Shown here piece after piece: positions 8,612 through 17,816 of a stretch of DNA of 64,000 nucleotides (the stretch's first letter is position 1; each line of letters starts with the position of its first letter). Source of the stretch: Hyphomicrobium sp. CS1BSMeth3. GTDB lineage: Bacteria > Pseudomonadota > Alphaproteobacteria > Rhizobiales > Hyphomicrobiaceae. Both the position numbers and the translations under genes were made by a program. The notes under the pieces were generated by a model. It did no database searches, had not been told where the DNA came from, and saw only the letters and a list, made by a program, of their open reading frames with translations. The stretch is from NCBI RefSeq assembly GCF_900117415.1, contig NZ_FPEI01000003.1, forward strand, positions 186,001 to 250,000. The letters run 5' to 3'.

Positions 8612-9825
8612 CGATCGGATATCTTGTACCCGAGTTTCCTGGCCAGACGCACATCATGTTCTGGCGCGAGATCGAAGCCCTCAAAAGCATGGGGGAGAAG
8701 GTGGCGCTCGTCTCCACGAGACGTCCCTCCATTGACTGCCCGCACGATTTTGCCAGTGCCGCAATCTCGGAGACGCACTACATCTACCCGCCATCTCTGC
8801 CGGGCCTCCTCAACTGGGCGGCTGTAGGTGGCAAAGGTCTCGGCCAAAGCCTGTCGTACCTGCGGCCTCTCCAGGCGCGCCAGACGAGCGAGCGCGCAAA
8901 ACAGGCCGTCTTGATCGCCTCGGCCATCGATCTCACCCACTGGGCCCGCCAGCACGGCGTGCGTCATGTCCACGGCCATTCGTGCGCCGACACGGCTCAT
9001 GTCCTCGCTCTCGCACGCCGCCAGGGGGGGCCCACCTACAGCATCACCCTGCATGGCGATCTCGCGGTCTACGGCCTGGATCATCAGGCCAAGCTCAGAG
9101 ACGCCTCGTTTGTCTGTGCCGTCGGAAAGCACCTGCGCCATCAGCTCGAGGATCAGGCAGGCGTGCCGCCGGATCGCGTCATAGAAACCTTCATGGGCAT
9201 CGACACGGCGCGTGCCGATGGTGCACGCCGTCCGCGCGCGTTCGTCCCAGGCAAACTGCACATCGCAACCGTTGCTCGGCTCAATGCCGCAAAAGGCCAC
9301 GAGTATGTTTTCCAGGCCCTCCGCCAGGGCATCAACAACGGGCTGGATCTGCACTACACGGTAGTCGGTGGTGGTCCACATGAAGACGCTTTGAAGAAGC
9401 GCACGCGAGAGCTCGACCTCGAGAACCACGTCACATTCACGGGCTCGCTGGCCGAGCAGGGCGTCCATGAGGTGCTTGCCGCAGCAGACGTCCTGGTTCT
9501 GGCGAGCACCGGGCTCGGCGAAGCGTGGCCCGTCGCCGTCATGGAAGCCATGAGTGCCGGGCTTCCTGTCATCGCCACAGTGATCGGCGCCACGAGCGAA
9601 ATGATCAGCCCGGGGCATGACGGGTTCCTCGTGCCTCAAGCGGACGCCGCCGCCATCCTCGAGAAAATCGAGCTGCTCGCGAATGACGGCGTACTACGCC
9701 AGAGGCTGGGCGATGCGGCGCTAGTGACCGCACGGCGGCGCTTCGACGTCAAGGTCAGCGCTGGCATCCTGCGAGACGCAATTCGTACTGCGATCGATCG
9801 GCAGTCGACCCGGGTGTTCGCCTGA
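8608..9825 (+). CDS. glycosyltransferase family 4-type
   Basis: GT-B glycosyltransferase of 405 residues starting MTIGYLVPEFPGQTH, the usual N-terminus of this group. The ATG overlaps the TGA of the preceding gene by 4 nt, which points to coupled translation; a longer reading frame upstream lies wholly inside that gene and is ignored. HVHGHSCADTAHV, the acceptor loop HGDLAVYG and ATVARLNAAKGHEY are conserved. The E-x7-E motif is EAWPVAVMEAMSAG. It is likely one of the enzymes that build the polysaccharide repeat unit together with the gene before it. The phrase FVCAVGKHLRHQL fits the standard GT4 motif for nucleotide-sugar enzymes. The donor sugar is unknown. Confidence 0.9.
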   Translation: MTIGYLVPEFPGQTHIMFWREIEALKSMGEKVALVSTRRPSIDCPHDFASAAISETHYIYPPSLPGLLNWAAVGGKGLGQSLSYLRPLQARQTSERAKQAVLIASAIDLTHWARQHGVRHVHGHSCADTAHVLALARRQGGPTYSITLHGDLAVYGLDHQAKLRDASFVCAVGKHLRHQLEDQAGVPPDRVIETFMGIDTARADGARRPRAFVPGKLHIATVARLNAAKGHEYVFQALRQGINNGLDLHYTVVGGGPHEDALKKRTRELDLENHVTFTGSLAEQGVHEVLAAADVLVLASTGLGEAWPVAVMEAMSAGLPVIATVIGATSEMISPGHDGFLVPQADAAAILEKIELLANDGVLRQRLGDAALVTARRRFDVKVSAGILRDAIRTAIDRQSTRVFA

Positions 9826-9908
9826 GGCCTTGAGGCGCAAACTCGGAACACTGCTCACCGTCACGCCGCCCGTTCCCATGAGACCGGACTGCAAGGGCAA
9901 CAGCACAG

Positions 9909-12740
9909 ATGATGATCACAAACAACGATGCGGAAAGCGTGGTGATCGCAAAGAGGCGGAGGCGCTCGATCGCCTCTGCTCCGATGGTCGCTGCCCTGCT
10001 CTGCGCCATGGCATCGTCGCTCACGCCCGCGACCGCTCAGACTGTTCATGAGATCACGATTGCTGCACCGGATGTCGTTGCAGTCGAGGTGCGCGATCCG
10101 CCATTTCAGCCGGGAACAATCGAGCGTCTGGCCGCGCCGAGGTCTGAGACGCCCGAGACATGGGTCCAGGTGAACGGTCGATGGGGTAAGGTTGTGGGCC
10201 CAGACCGGTCGCACATCCGTTTCAGCGACACCCCGCCCGGCAAATACTTCGATACTCAAAGCGCAGACGACGCATCCGGCTATGGCGAGATCGGCGGCGC
10301 CAGAGTTAGCGCTGTCTACCGGAAATCGGTGCCGTACGATTCCGGCATCTATCGCGGTGCCGGCGACGAGACGATGACGGGCGCCAGCCTCAAACACTAC
10401 ATCTACCTGAAACTGGCGAAACCGCTGCCAGAAGGCCGCCACACTATTCGCTGGCCACGGGGCATTCTCCCGGACTCGTCGTTCGAGTATTCGAGCCGCC
10501 GCACACGCTCCATATCCATTCGCGCCAATCAGCATGGCTATGGCACCTCGGACGAAGGCAAGGTTGCCTACCTCGCACTATGGCTTCCGGGCGGCAGCGC
10601 CGAGGGAGCAGTCGACTTCAGATCGTACGGCCTCGGCACATTCGAGATCCTGGACGAGCGAGGAGACGTTCAATACTCATCCCAGATCGCTCTACGCGTC
10701 ACGCCGACCAATCCAGAGCGCCGCGGTAATTTGCCATCTCAGCTCGCGGAGTACCCGAGCCTTGGCCAGGGCGTGCGCATAGCACAGCTACATCCTGGAA
10801 CACCGCCAACCCTGTCAGCTCCCCGTCATGGCTTCTCCGAGGGGCAGCGGATCTGGCTAGACGGCTTCTCCGGATCGGCGCAGCCATTGAATGGCTTCGC
10901 GACTGTCGGCGCGACAAAACCTGATGCATTCGAGATCGCGGACGGCCCGACGGGAAATCCTGCCCCCAATTCGGCGGGGCCGCCTGTCGCTTTCCCTGTC
11001 CACATCGCCAATCGCGCCGGCACTTACGTGTTCGAGCTCGATTTCGGCGCCTGGAAGCCCGCTCGGCCGGGAACATACCGAATTCACGTACCCGGCCTTG
11101 GTGTCTCGGACCCGTTCGCGATCGCGGATGATATCTGGCTGCGAGCAGGAAGGACGTCGATTGGAGGCCTCTATAATCATCGAAGCGGCATAGCCCTCGA
11201 CGGGCGCTTCGGCTTCACGAGACCCGCGTCCTTCAGACCGGGCGTATCGATCACCGTCCTCCAATCGAAACTCCCTCTCTCGTGGTCCACGAATGCCGGC
11301 TCTGGCTTCGTGCAGGCGGAAGACGGCAGCCAGGCGCCTTGGATCACCGACACGATTGCCCCGTCCACCTACTGGGGCGGCTATATGGATGCCGGCGATT
11401 GGGATCGGCTCATTCTCCACGTTAGCGTCGCCAATCTGCTGCTCGATGTCTACGAAAGCGCGCCGGACGTGATGCGCAGCATGGCGCTCGGCATTCCGAA
11501 GTCGAGTGAGATACTGGACCGCGATCTCTATGCCGAGATCGACGATGTGCCGGACTTGGTCCACGAAGCCATTTGGACACTTGATTTCTTTCGCCGCCTT
11601 CAGCACGCCGACGGAAGCGTGTCGGGAGGTATTGAGAGCTCCGCGCATCCTTTGCTCGGCGTTCCGAGCTTCCTCGAGCACCAGACGGTCTTCGCCTTCG
11701 CTCCCGATCATATCTCGACCTATCGCTATGCCGGCGGCGCTGCAAAGCTCGCGCGAATCCTGAAACTTCTCGGGAAGGAGCGTCTTGCTCAGGTTTACGA
11801 GAAGAGCGCCGGCGATGCCTGGAGATTTGCAGAGCGCGTCCAGCTCGATCCGGAGAGCTACTACTCGGAGGTCCGGGCTCTAGCCACCAAAGCCGGCGTC
11901 CTCACCGAGGCCTCGTGGAAGACGCGCGAGCAGGAGTTGCACAAGGCTTCGGTAGAGCATCGCACGGCAGCCGCCGCAGCGATGTTTCGATTGACGGGGA
12001 ATAGCGAGTACGGGGAGGCGTTCGAGGCAGGCTGGACCAATCCTGGGGAAGTGTACCTGCATATTGCGGACGGCGCCTGGGAGTATCTTCGGGCAGAGGC
12101 TCCGACGGCCAACAAGGACTTGCAGAACCGGATCCGCCACTCGTTCGTTGCCGCGGCGCAGATGGTTGCAAAATCGCAAGCTATTGTCGCCTACCCTAGC
12201 ATGAAGCACCCGTTCGCCCCGATGGGATGGGGGCAAGGTCTCGCACCGGACTACAATCAGGCTCAGATGTTCATTCGCGCGCACCAGTTGTCGGGTGACA
12301 AGAGCTTGCTGCGAACGATGCAGATCGCATCGGCGCACATTCTCGGCGCCAATCAGGTCGGCCTCAGCATGACTACAGGGTTGGGACTGAGGACGGTCAA
12401 GCATCCTCTGCACGAGGATCATAGAGCCATGGGGGTCAAAGTCCCCGACGGCATCACTGTCTTTGGCTGGTCACCTCAATCGCAGACGGCACACGATTGG
12501 ATCTTTGGCCAGTACTGGTCCCCCCTGCCGATCACAGGGACGAGAGAGAATGCGCAAAACAGGCGCGTCCATCCCAATCGCTTCGCAATGCCCGTCTACG
12601 AGTACTTCATCGAGCATCCACTCTTGGTGGCGCAGCAGGAGTACTCGGTGCACCAAACCATTGGGACGACGGCGGCGATCTGGCTGTATCTTCATGCCCA
12701 GAGCGAGCTGGAGAGATCCGGTTCGCTTCGCCCCAACTAA
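9909..12740 (+). CDS. secreted glycoside hydrolase family 9-like protein
   Basis: A 943-residue exported protein. Residues 1-44 are a signal peptide (basic RRRRR, hydrophobic stretch, cleavage near ATAQT). About 450 residues of beta-rich sequence follow, with Ig-like character (GTYVFELDFGAW, GTYRIHVPGLG). The catalytic module shows GH9 landmarks: GGYMDAGDWDR near residue 490 (two aspartates of the DAGD motif), DDVPDLVHEAIW, and a late Glu911 in QQEYSVHQ at the place of the general acid. GH9 enzymes are inverting endo-glucanases or exo-glucosaminidases. In a polysaccharide operon the likely job is trimming or releasing the polymer in the periplasm or outside. The match is to fold and motifs; substrate is not shown. 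It follows the glycosyltransferase gene by 83 nt. Confidence 0.8.
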   Translation: MMITNNDAESVVIAKRRRRSIASAPMVAALLCAMASSLTPATAQTVHEITIAAPDVVAVEVRDPPFQPGTIERLAAPRSETPETWVQVNGRWGKVVGPDRSHIRFSDTPPGKYFDTQSADDASGYGEIGGARVSAVYRKSVPYDSGIYRGAGDETMTGASLKHYIYLKLAKPLPEGRHTIRWPRGILPDSSFEYSSRRTRSISIRANQHGYGTSDEGKVAYLALWLPGGSAEGAVDFRSYGLGTFEILDERGDVQYSSQIALRVTPTNPERRGNLPSQLAEYPSLGQGVRIAQLHPGTPPTLSAPRHGFSEGQRIWLDGFSGSAQPLNGFATVGATKPDAFEIADGPTGNPAPNSAGPPVAFPVHIANRAGTYVFELDFGAWKPARPGTYRIHVPGLGVSDPFAIADDIWLRAGRTSIGGLYNHRSGIALDGRFGFTRPASFRPGVSITVLQSKLPLSWSTNAGSGFVQAEDGSQAPWITDTIAPSTYWGGYMDAGDWDRLILHVSVANLLLDVYESAPDVMRSMALGIPKSSEILDRDLYAEIDDVPDLVHEAIWTLDFFRRLQHADGSVSGGIESSAHPLLGVPSFLEHQTVFAFAPDHISTYRYAGGAAKLARILKLLGKERLAQVYEKSAGDAWRFAERVQLDPESYYSEVRALATKAGVLTEASWKTREQELHKASVEHRTAAAAAMFRLTGNSEYGEAFEAGWTNPGEVYLHIADGAWEYLRAEAPTANKDLQNRIRHSFVAAAQMVAKSQAIVAYPSMKHPFAPMGWGQGLAPDYNQAQMFIRAHQLSGDKSLLRTMQIASAHILGANQVGLSMTTGLGLRTVKHPLHEDHRAMGVKVPDGITVFGWSPQSQTAHDWIFGQYWSPLPITGTRENAQNRRVHPNRFAMPVYEYFIEHPLLVAQQEYSVHQTIGTTAAIWLYLHAQSELERSGSLRPN

Positions 12741-12843
12741 GGGCCAGCCGGATGCACTCGAGATCGCATAACGCCGCACTGGGCGTCCGTCAGGATCGGG
12801 CGGCGCGCTCGCAGAGCAAGTACACGGGAGCCGGCACACCGCT

Positions 12844-14211
12844 ATGAAATACGCGGCGATGGCGATCGGCTTCTTAGGCGTTATACCGCTTTCCATGCTC
12901 CTGCGGAGCAACGCCTACCTGCGCGACAGGTTCTGGATTCTCTTCGGACTGTTTCCGTTTGTGCTGCCGGCGCTACCCCAGCTCGACTTCGAAATCTACA
13001 CCTGGGACCATGCATGGGTCGGCCATACATCCGGCATGCTCATATCGGCGATCGACCTTATCGCCATAGCTGCATACATCGCTCTCAGGCATCAAAAGAA
13101 TTCCATCAGATATCACTTGCCCTTCATCATCTACCTGAGCGCCATATCACTGTCCGTATTTCAGGCCGAGCAGCCGACGGCCGCAGTGTTCTACGTATGG
13201 CAGTTCATACGGATTTATTTCTTCGTCATCGTCATTTCAAAGGCTTGCACCGAGGAGACCGTACCTGACCAGTTCATGAAGGGGCTGGCGCTCGGCCTCG
13301 TCATTCAAATCATCTTTGTGGTCTATCAGAAGCTCGTCGTTGGCGCACTGCAGCCGACAGGCACCTTCAACCACCAGAATACGCTTGGTCTGGTCAATCA
13401 TCTGGTTGTGTTTCCCCATTTCGCCTTGCTTCTGGCGGGGAGGCGGCAGCTTCAGTATCTCGCCACGCCGCTTATCGGCTTCCTGGTTGCCTCGATCATC
13501 GCATCCCGAGCTGCTCTCGGCTTCTGCGTCATGGGCTTCATTGCCTGCTATCTCCTGTCGCTCGTGCACCGCCCCTCGAGATGGAAAGCCTTCCTTGGCG
13601 TCATCAGCGTGGTTGTTGCGTCAGCACTCGCCCCCATTGCCCTCTCGGCGCTAGAAGATCGCTTTGCCGTCGCGCGACCGATGGAAAGCCAGTACGACGA
13701 GCGGGCAGCCTTCAATCGGGCCGCGAGGGCGATGCTGGAAGACCATCCCTTTGGCATTGGAGCCAACCACTATTCCTACATCGGCAAGAACTATGGTTAT
13801 TCAGTTCGAGCAGGCGTCGCCCCCGTCGAGGGGAGTCTGAACAATATCGTTCACAACGCCTATCTGCTCAACGCAGCCGAGTCGGGGTACTTCGGTCTCT
13901 TCGCCTTCATTCTCCTTCTGCTTCACCCGATGTATGTCGCGTTCCGCTACAGTTGGGTGGCCACGGGTGATCCTCGAGCCGCCCATCTGCTCGGGCTCGG
14001 AACCGCGATGTTGATCGTCTATGCGCACTCGCTCTACGAGTACATTCTCGTCATCCAGGAAAGCCAGTATGCCTTCGCTGTGATCGTCGGGTTGACCTAT
14101 GGCCTCGCGCACCAGATCAAGCAGGCGCGGCTCTTCGAGCGGTCCGGTGCTGCTGGCACAGCCGTCTATCAGCCATTCCTGCAGGGAAGTGCCGGCAGTC
14201 TCCTGCGTTGA
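12844..14211 (+). CDS. O-antigen ligase / Wzy-type polymerase family membrane protein
   Basis: This 455-residue polytopic inner-membrane protein has about ten hydrophobic segments and the long periplasmic loop typical of the WaaL/Wzy superfamily. The loop carries RAARAMLEDHPFGIGANHY and ends with the signature HNAYLLNAAESGYFG (conserved His-Asn and Glu). These proteins join lipid-linked glycans: Wzy polymerises repeat units, WaaL ligates them to lipid A. The locus also has a flippase and Wzc- and Wza-like proteins, so a Wzy role is more likely, but sequence alone does not separate the two. The gene follows the GH9-like gene by 103 nt and is the last of this plus-strand run; the next gene converges on it with a 30-nt gap. 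Confidence 0.88.
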   Translation: MKYAAMAIGFLGVIPLSMLLRSNAYLRDRFWILFGLFPFVLPALPQLDFEIYTWDHAWVGHTSGMLISAIDLIAIAAYIALRHQKNSIRYHLPFIIYLSAISLSVFQAEQPTAAVFYVWQFIRIYFFVIVISKACTEETVPDQFMKGLALGLVIQIIFVVYQKLVVGALQPTGTFNHQNTLGLVNHLVVFPHFALLLAGRRQLQYLATPLIGFLVASIIASRAALGFCVMGFIACYLLSLVHRPSRWKAFLGVISVVVASALAPIALSALEDRFAVARPMESQYDERAAFNRAARAMLEDHPFGIGANHYSYIGKNYGYSVRAGVAPVEGSLNNIVHNAYLLNAAESGYFGLFAFILLLLHPMYVAFRYSWVATGDPRAAHLLGLGTAMLIVYAHSLYEYILVIQESQYAFAVIVGLTYGLAHQIKQARLFERSGAAGTAVYQPFLQGSAGSLLR

Positions 14212-14241
14212 GGCGAAGGTCCGCCAAGCCGGCGATGGCTT

Positions 14242-15417
14242 TCAACGCTTCTGGTACGCGCCCTTCGACAGAGGATTCTCGGGGCCGTCACTCCCGAAGA
14301 GGCGCCACCATTGCACGGCCACCTTGGCCCGCAGATAGAGGGAGCCGAGATAGCCCTTCTCGCTCCGCCAAAACGTCTCGCCGAAATAGCTGAGATAAGT
14401 CCACATGAAGGACCTTCGCACGTAGTCGCGGCAATCCTCGATCGACGTCGGCGGTGGCAGCGGCTCAGCAGAGATGCTCGCCGCAATCTCCTGCAGCGCC
14501 GCTGCTTGTTGCGGCGTCACCTCGGCGGGGTGCCAGGCCCCGCGAGAGGATTGCGGGAACATATAGGCGAACGTCACAAGGGCCATGTAGTAGTTGCCGA
14601 GGCGGGTGAGATGCACCTGATCCTCGACGATACTCCCAACGGTCGCCTGCACGCTCTCGCGTGTAATCCCGGGTACGCCTCCCCCCTGCGTCGCCCGTTC
14701 GATCAGTCCGGCCAAGGCCAAGGCCGCCGGCAGCGATATGATGCGATCGCGGCGCCCCTCGGCGGCAAATGCAGCATTGGTCTGCGCAACGACACAGCGC
14801 CACACGGGCGCCGCCGCGCGCTCGTACGCTATCCAGCGGCGCGGATCAGCTTTGCTATCGAGTGAAAGCCAGGACTCGTAGAAGTAGGTTACGCCATCTG
14901 GATTGAGCGCGATGAAGCGATCATGGAAATCCCGCAGATGGGTCGGCGTGTCCTGCCAGACGAGTGAACTCAGAACACCGTGCTGCTCCGTGATGAGCAG
15001 CGTGTCATAGGGCTGATCTGGATGATGTGCCGGCCGGCGCAGCTCGGCGAGAACATCGATCCGTGCATTCTTATAGTCGATGCCTTTCGCATAGCCGGTC
15101 CAGGGCGACGCACCTTCGGCATCACCACGGCTGCGTTGCTTGATCGAAGATCCCTCGAGATACTGCCGGTTCCACCACACCTTGTGGCCAAAACCTGCGG
15201 CGATCGCGGCGAGATCGCTCGGTATCGGCTCGTTGGTGAGGCTATGGCCGGAAACGAAAATGCGCTCGGGTATCCGCATGCTCTTGCTCTTCTGCCCTTC
15301 AGGGGTCGACGACGAGCCAGCCGGCTTAGGCTCCGGCGCGAGTTGCGCACCCGCACTCGCGCCGTGCAGCAGAATGAGCGCGGTGGCAGCAATCGCCGCG
15401 GTCTTCGTCAGCAGCAC
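14242..15417 (-). CDS. exported SGNH/GDSL-type hydrolase
   Basis: A 391-residue protein with an N-terminal signal peptide (hydrophobic IAATALILLHGASAGAQ). Block I is FVSGHSLTN, with Ser59 as nucleophile, and block V is EDQVHLTRLGN, giving Asp266 and His269. This is the expected catalytic triad of SGNH hydrolases, which act as carbohydrate or acyl esterases. The rest shows no other domain; TYFYESW and the C-terminal WTYLSYFGETFW are unassigned. It is the last gene of a minus-strand run that includes two glycosyltransferases, asparagine synthetase and the PKS. A plausible job is to remove or transfer acyl groups on the exported polysaccharide. Whether it is an esterase or an acyl transferase is not decided by the sequence. 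Confidence 0.78.
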   Translation of the reverse strand: MLLTKTAAIAATALILLHGASAGAQLAPEPKPAGSSSTPEGQKSKSMRIPERIFVSGHSLTNEPIPSDLAAIAAGFGHKVWWNRQYLEGSSIKQRSRGDAEGASPWTGYAKGIDYKNARIDVLAELRRPAHHPDQPYDTLLITEQHGVLSSLVWQDTPTHLRDFHDRFIALNPDGVTYFYESWLSLDSKADPRRWIAYERAAAPVWRCVVAQTNAAFAAEGRRDRIISLPAALALAGLIERATQGGGVPGITRESVQATVGSIVEDQVHLTRLGNYYMALVTFAYMFPQSSRGAWHPAEVTPQQAAALQEIAASISAEPLPPPTSIEDCRDYVRRSFMWTYLSYFGETFWRSEKGYLGSLYLRAKVAVQWWRLFGSDGPENPLSKGAYQKR

Positions 15418-15467
15418 GTTCCTCCCCTTCCACAGGTGAGAGTGGCGTCACTTCCCGCAATCGCGTC

Positions 15468-16724
15468 TCAAAGCTTGTCGCGCAGCAGCCCGGCACGGTA
15501 GCGATAGACAGTCTGCTCGTCGAACCTCAGGCCTGACTTCGCAGCATCAGCGATGAGATCCGCCAAGGCCTGCCGATTCCCGTTGAGCGCGATCAGACGA
15601 TCTGCCAGGCCGCGAACGTCGCTGACATCGACAAAGTCGCCGCCACCGTCGCCCGCCACGAGGTCGCGCGCATAGGCACTCGCATATCCGACGATCGGCG
15701 TGCCGGACACGAGGGCCTCGATCAGACAGCGCGGTGATTCCGGCGTCTTGTGGCAAAAGAGAAAAACATGCGCGTCCCTCATGGCATCGAGGACCGCGCC
15801 CCGATCGGAAAGAAAGCCTGGAAGAGAAATTACGCCATCGAGGCCTCTATCGGCCACCATCTGGCGCATCTCCTCGATCATCGGGCCATCTCCGAACCAA
15901 GTGGCCTTGAACGGCACGCCGGCATCCCGTGCCTTCGCCAGAACTTCGATCCAGTCGAGCGGCCCTTTCATGTCGGCGGCTCGGCCGACATAGCAGATGC
16001 GCAAGGGCTCACCCTGATGCGCACTGGCGATCTTGGCGCGAAGCACGGCATCATCGATGAAATCGGAGGTCTTAGTGTGCGTGTCGTAGACGCAGAATCC
16101 CTTGTTGGTGAATTGGCTGTAGTGGTCGTAGCAATCCTTGCCCTGAAACAGTCCAAGCTGGCTGCGCTCGATCAGATAGCGGTGATAGCGCGGCATCAGC
16201 AGCAGCGTAATCCTCTCCTTCATACGCCGCTTGAGCGGCATATTCGGCAGATCCGACCGCACGACCTCGTGCTCGACGCGATCGAACCATACTGCGTAGC
16301 GGCGCCGTTGCTTGATGGCTTCGAGTGCGCCGATCGCGGCCCAGTCTCCGACGACCGCGCCGAGCGTGAAGCAGAGATAGCCGCTGCGCGCGATCTCGTC
16401 CGCGAGCAGAGCGCGTGTGCGCTTGTACGCCCCGGAAAACGCGCCGATCCTGTAAGCGCGTGGCAGGCGGATGATGTTCAGGCGGTCGCTGCAGGGCAAG
16501 TCTTCAATGCGGACCCAGGTGATGGTGGGCCACTTGGCGACATCTTCTTCGTCGAGCTCGATCCCTGCATACGAGACCTGGCCGAAATTCTCGCACCAAC
16601 GAACAAGACCTTCCGCCGTCTGGTCATCGATCCAGAGACCCTCCGGCGTCTGTCGGATCGCCACATGAGTAACGAACAGGATCCGATCCTTCTGGGCCGC
16701 GCTGACATTGCTACGGTCCAGCAT
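15468..16724 (-). CDS. glycosyltransferase, GT-B fold (family 4-like)
   Basis: About 418 residues from the ATG at 16722-16724, beginning MLDRSNVSAAQKDRILFVTH. This start is 1 nt past the stop of the upstream gene; a longer frame to 16784 would overlap that gene. The donor-binding half has ICYVGRAADMKGPLDW and TWFGDGPMIEEMR. The acidic pair near the C-terminus is in TPESPRCLIEALVSG, spaced E-x6-E rather than the usual E-x7-E. Such enzymes add a sugar to the lipid-linked intermediate. It sits in the minus-strand operon downstream of a GT2 gene. The unusual spacing and the divergent N-terminal half place it on a remote branch, and the donor is unknown. Confidence 0.82.
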   Translation of the reverse strand: MLDRSNVSAAQKDRILFVTHVAIRQTPEGLWIDDQTAEGLVRWCENFGQVSYAGIELDEEDVAKWPTITWVRIEDLPCSDRLNIIRLPRAYRIGAFSGAYKRTRALLADEIARSGYLCFTLGAVVGDWAAIGALEAIKQRRRYAVWFDRVEHEVVRSDLPNMPLKRRMKERITLLLMPRYHRYLIERSQLGLFQGKDCYDHYSQFTNKGFCVYDTHTKTSDFIDDAVLRAKIASAHQGEPLRICYVGRAADMKGPLDWIEVLAKARDAGVPFKATWFGDGPMIEEMRQMVADRGLDGVISLPGFLSDRGAVLDAMRDAHVFLFCHKTPESPRCLIEALVSGTPIVGYASAYARDLVAGDGGGDFVDVSDVRGLADRLIALNGNRQALADLIADAAKSGLRFDEQTVYRYRAGLLRDKL

Positions 16725-16725
16725 G

Positions 16726-17745
16726 CTAAGCACCAGCCTGCGTCTCAGGAGCCCGCCCCGGTGCGTTGCGTCGCGCCCAGACATCGTACTGCTGCTTGTC
16801 GAGCCACTCGGTCGCCCGCTTCTTCCCCATCAGCAGGCACGCATACTGGTATCGCCGAATGAAGCGGCGGACCTCGGCGTCGGGAAAACGCGGCGTGCCG
16901 CTGAGCATGGCACGCAGGTAGCCCCACATCATTCCGACGCCGCCGACAACATACGGCGGACGGGTCATACGATAGAGCCCGCTCACGAGCATGTAGAGCG
17001 GCGCCGTCCCCATGTACCACTGGCCTTTTCCGTGCCGGATACGCCCCGTCCACCAGCTCTTCTGGCTCGACCCCATGGGGCGCAAGTGCTGGAAGCGGAT
17101 GGCCGGATCGTCCCAGCTTCGCGCGTACCAGCCGTGCAGCCGGCAGATGTGGCAGTCGATGGCGTCCCAGGTCAGCTCGCGAATGAAGCCGCCGATCTGC
17201 TCCCAGGCCGATCGGCGATAGAACTTGATCATGCCGACAGAAGTCTCTTCGCCGCACTCCTCGCTGACCAGGGTCCCGGCCTTCGACAGGAAATACGGCG
17301 ATCCACTGCAGGTCGCGATCCGCGGCTCCGCATTCATGCGCCGGATGATCTCTTCGAAGTAGCCGGACGGAATATCGAGATCGAGATCCAGCTTGCAGAT
17401 GAACTCGAAGCTCTCCCACTCCTCGCGGCTGATCGTCTCCAGCCCCGCATAGAACGCCTCCATCACGCCCGCACCAACGTGACGGAAGCCGCGGTTCTTG
17501 GTCTTCACCACCCGAACATACGGAAGGCGCTCCGCGTACTCGGCGAGTATCTGCGGCGTGTCATCGGTGGAGCCGTCATCGACAATCACCCAGAGCGCGG
17601 GGAGCCGGGTCTGCTTGCTGACCGACTCGAGCGTACGCCGAGCAAACTGCCCCTCGTCGCGGCAAGGCGTAATGAGGCAGTAGGATCCGGGACGCACACG
17701 GGAATGCGCGGCTGCCTCCGTCGTCGATGCAGCGGAACTGGTCAT
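16726..17745 (-). CDS. glycosyltransferase family 2
   Basis: Inverting GT-A glycosyltransferase of 339 residues. The nucleotide-binding start YCLITPCRDEGQFARRTL and VIVDDGSTDDT are typical GT2, and KLDLDLDIP supplies the DxD metal site. An aromatic-rich segment (SWWTGRIRHGKGQWYMG) and a weakly hydrophobic C-terminal part follow, which is common in rhizobial exopolysaccharide glycosyltransferases. I choose the ATG at 17743-17745; an upstream extension of 92 residues overlaps the asparagine synthetase gene and has no family similarity. The gene lies 71 nt downstream of that gene and its stop is separated by only 1 nt from the next start, so they are co-transcribed. Confidence 0.9.
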   Translation of the reverse strand: MTSSAASTTEAAAHSRVRPGSYCLITPCRDEGQFARRTLESVSKQTRLPALWVIVDDGSTDDTPQILAEYAERLPYVRVVKTKNRGFRHVGAGVMEAFYAGLETISREEWESFEFICKLDLDLDIPSGYFEEIIRRMNAEPRIATCSGSPYFLSKAGTLVSEECGEETSVGMIKFYRRSAWEQIGGFIRELTWDAIDCHICRLHGWYARSWDDPAIRFQHLRPMGSSQKSWWTGRIRHGKGQWYMGTAPLYMLVSGLYRMTRPPYVVGGVGMMWGYLRAMLSGTPRFPDAEVRRFIRRYQYACLLMGKKRATEWLDKQQYDVWARRNAPGRAPETQAGA

Positions 17746-17816
17746 AGCTGTCTCATCTTGTATGCGGAGCTGCACCAGACTGATCCTCGAAGAAAGAAGC
17801 GCATACGCGAAAAGGT

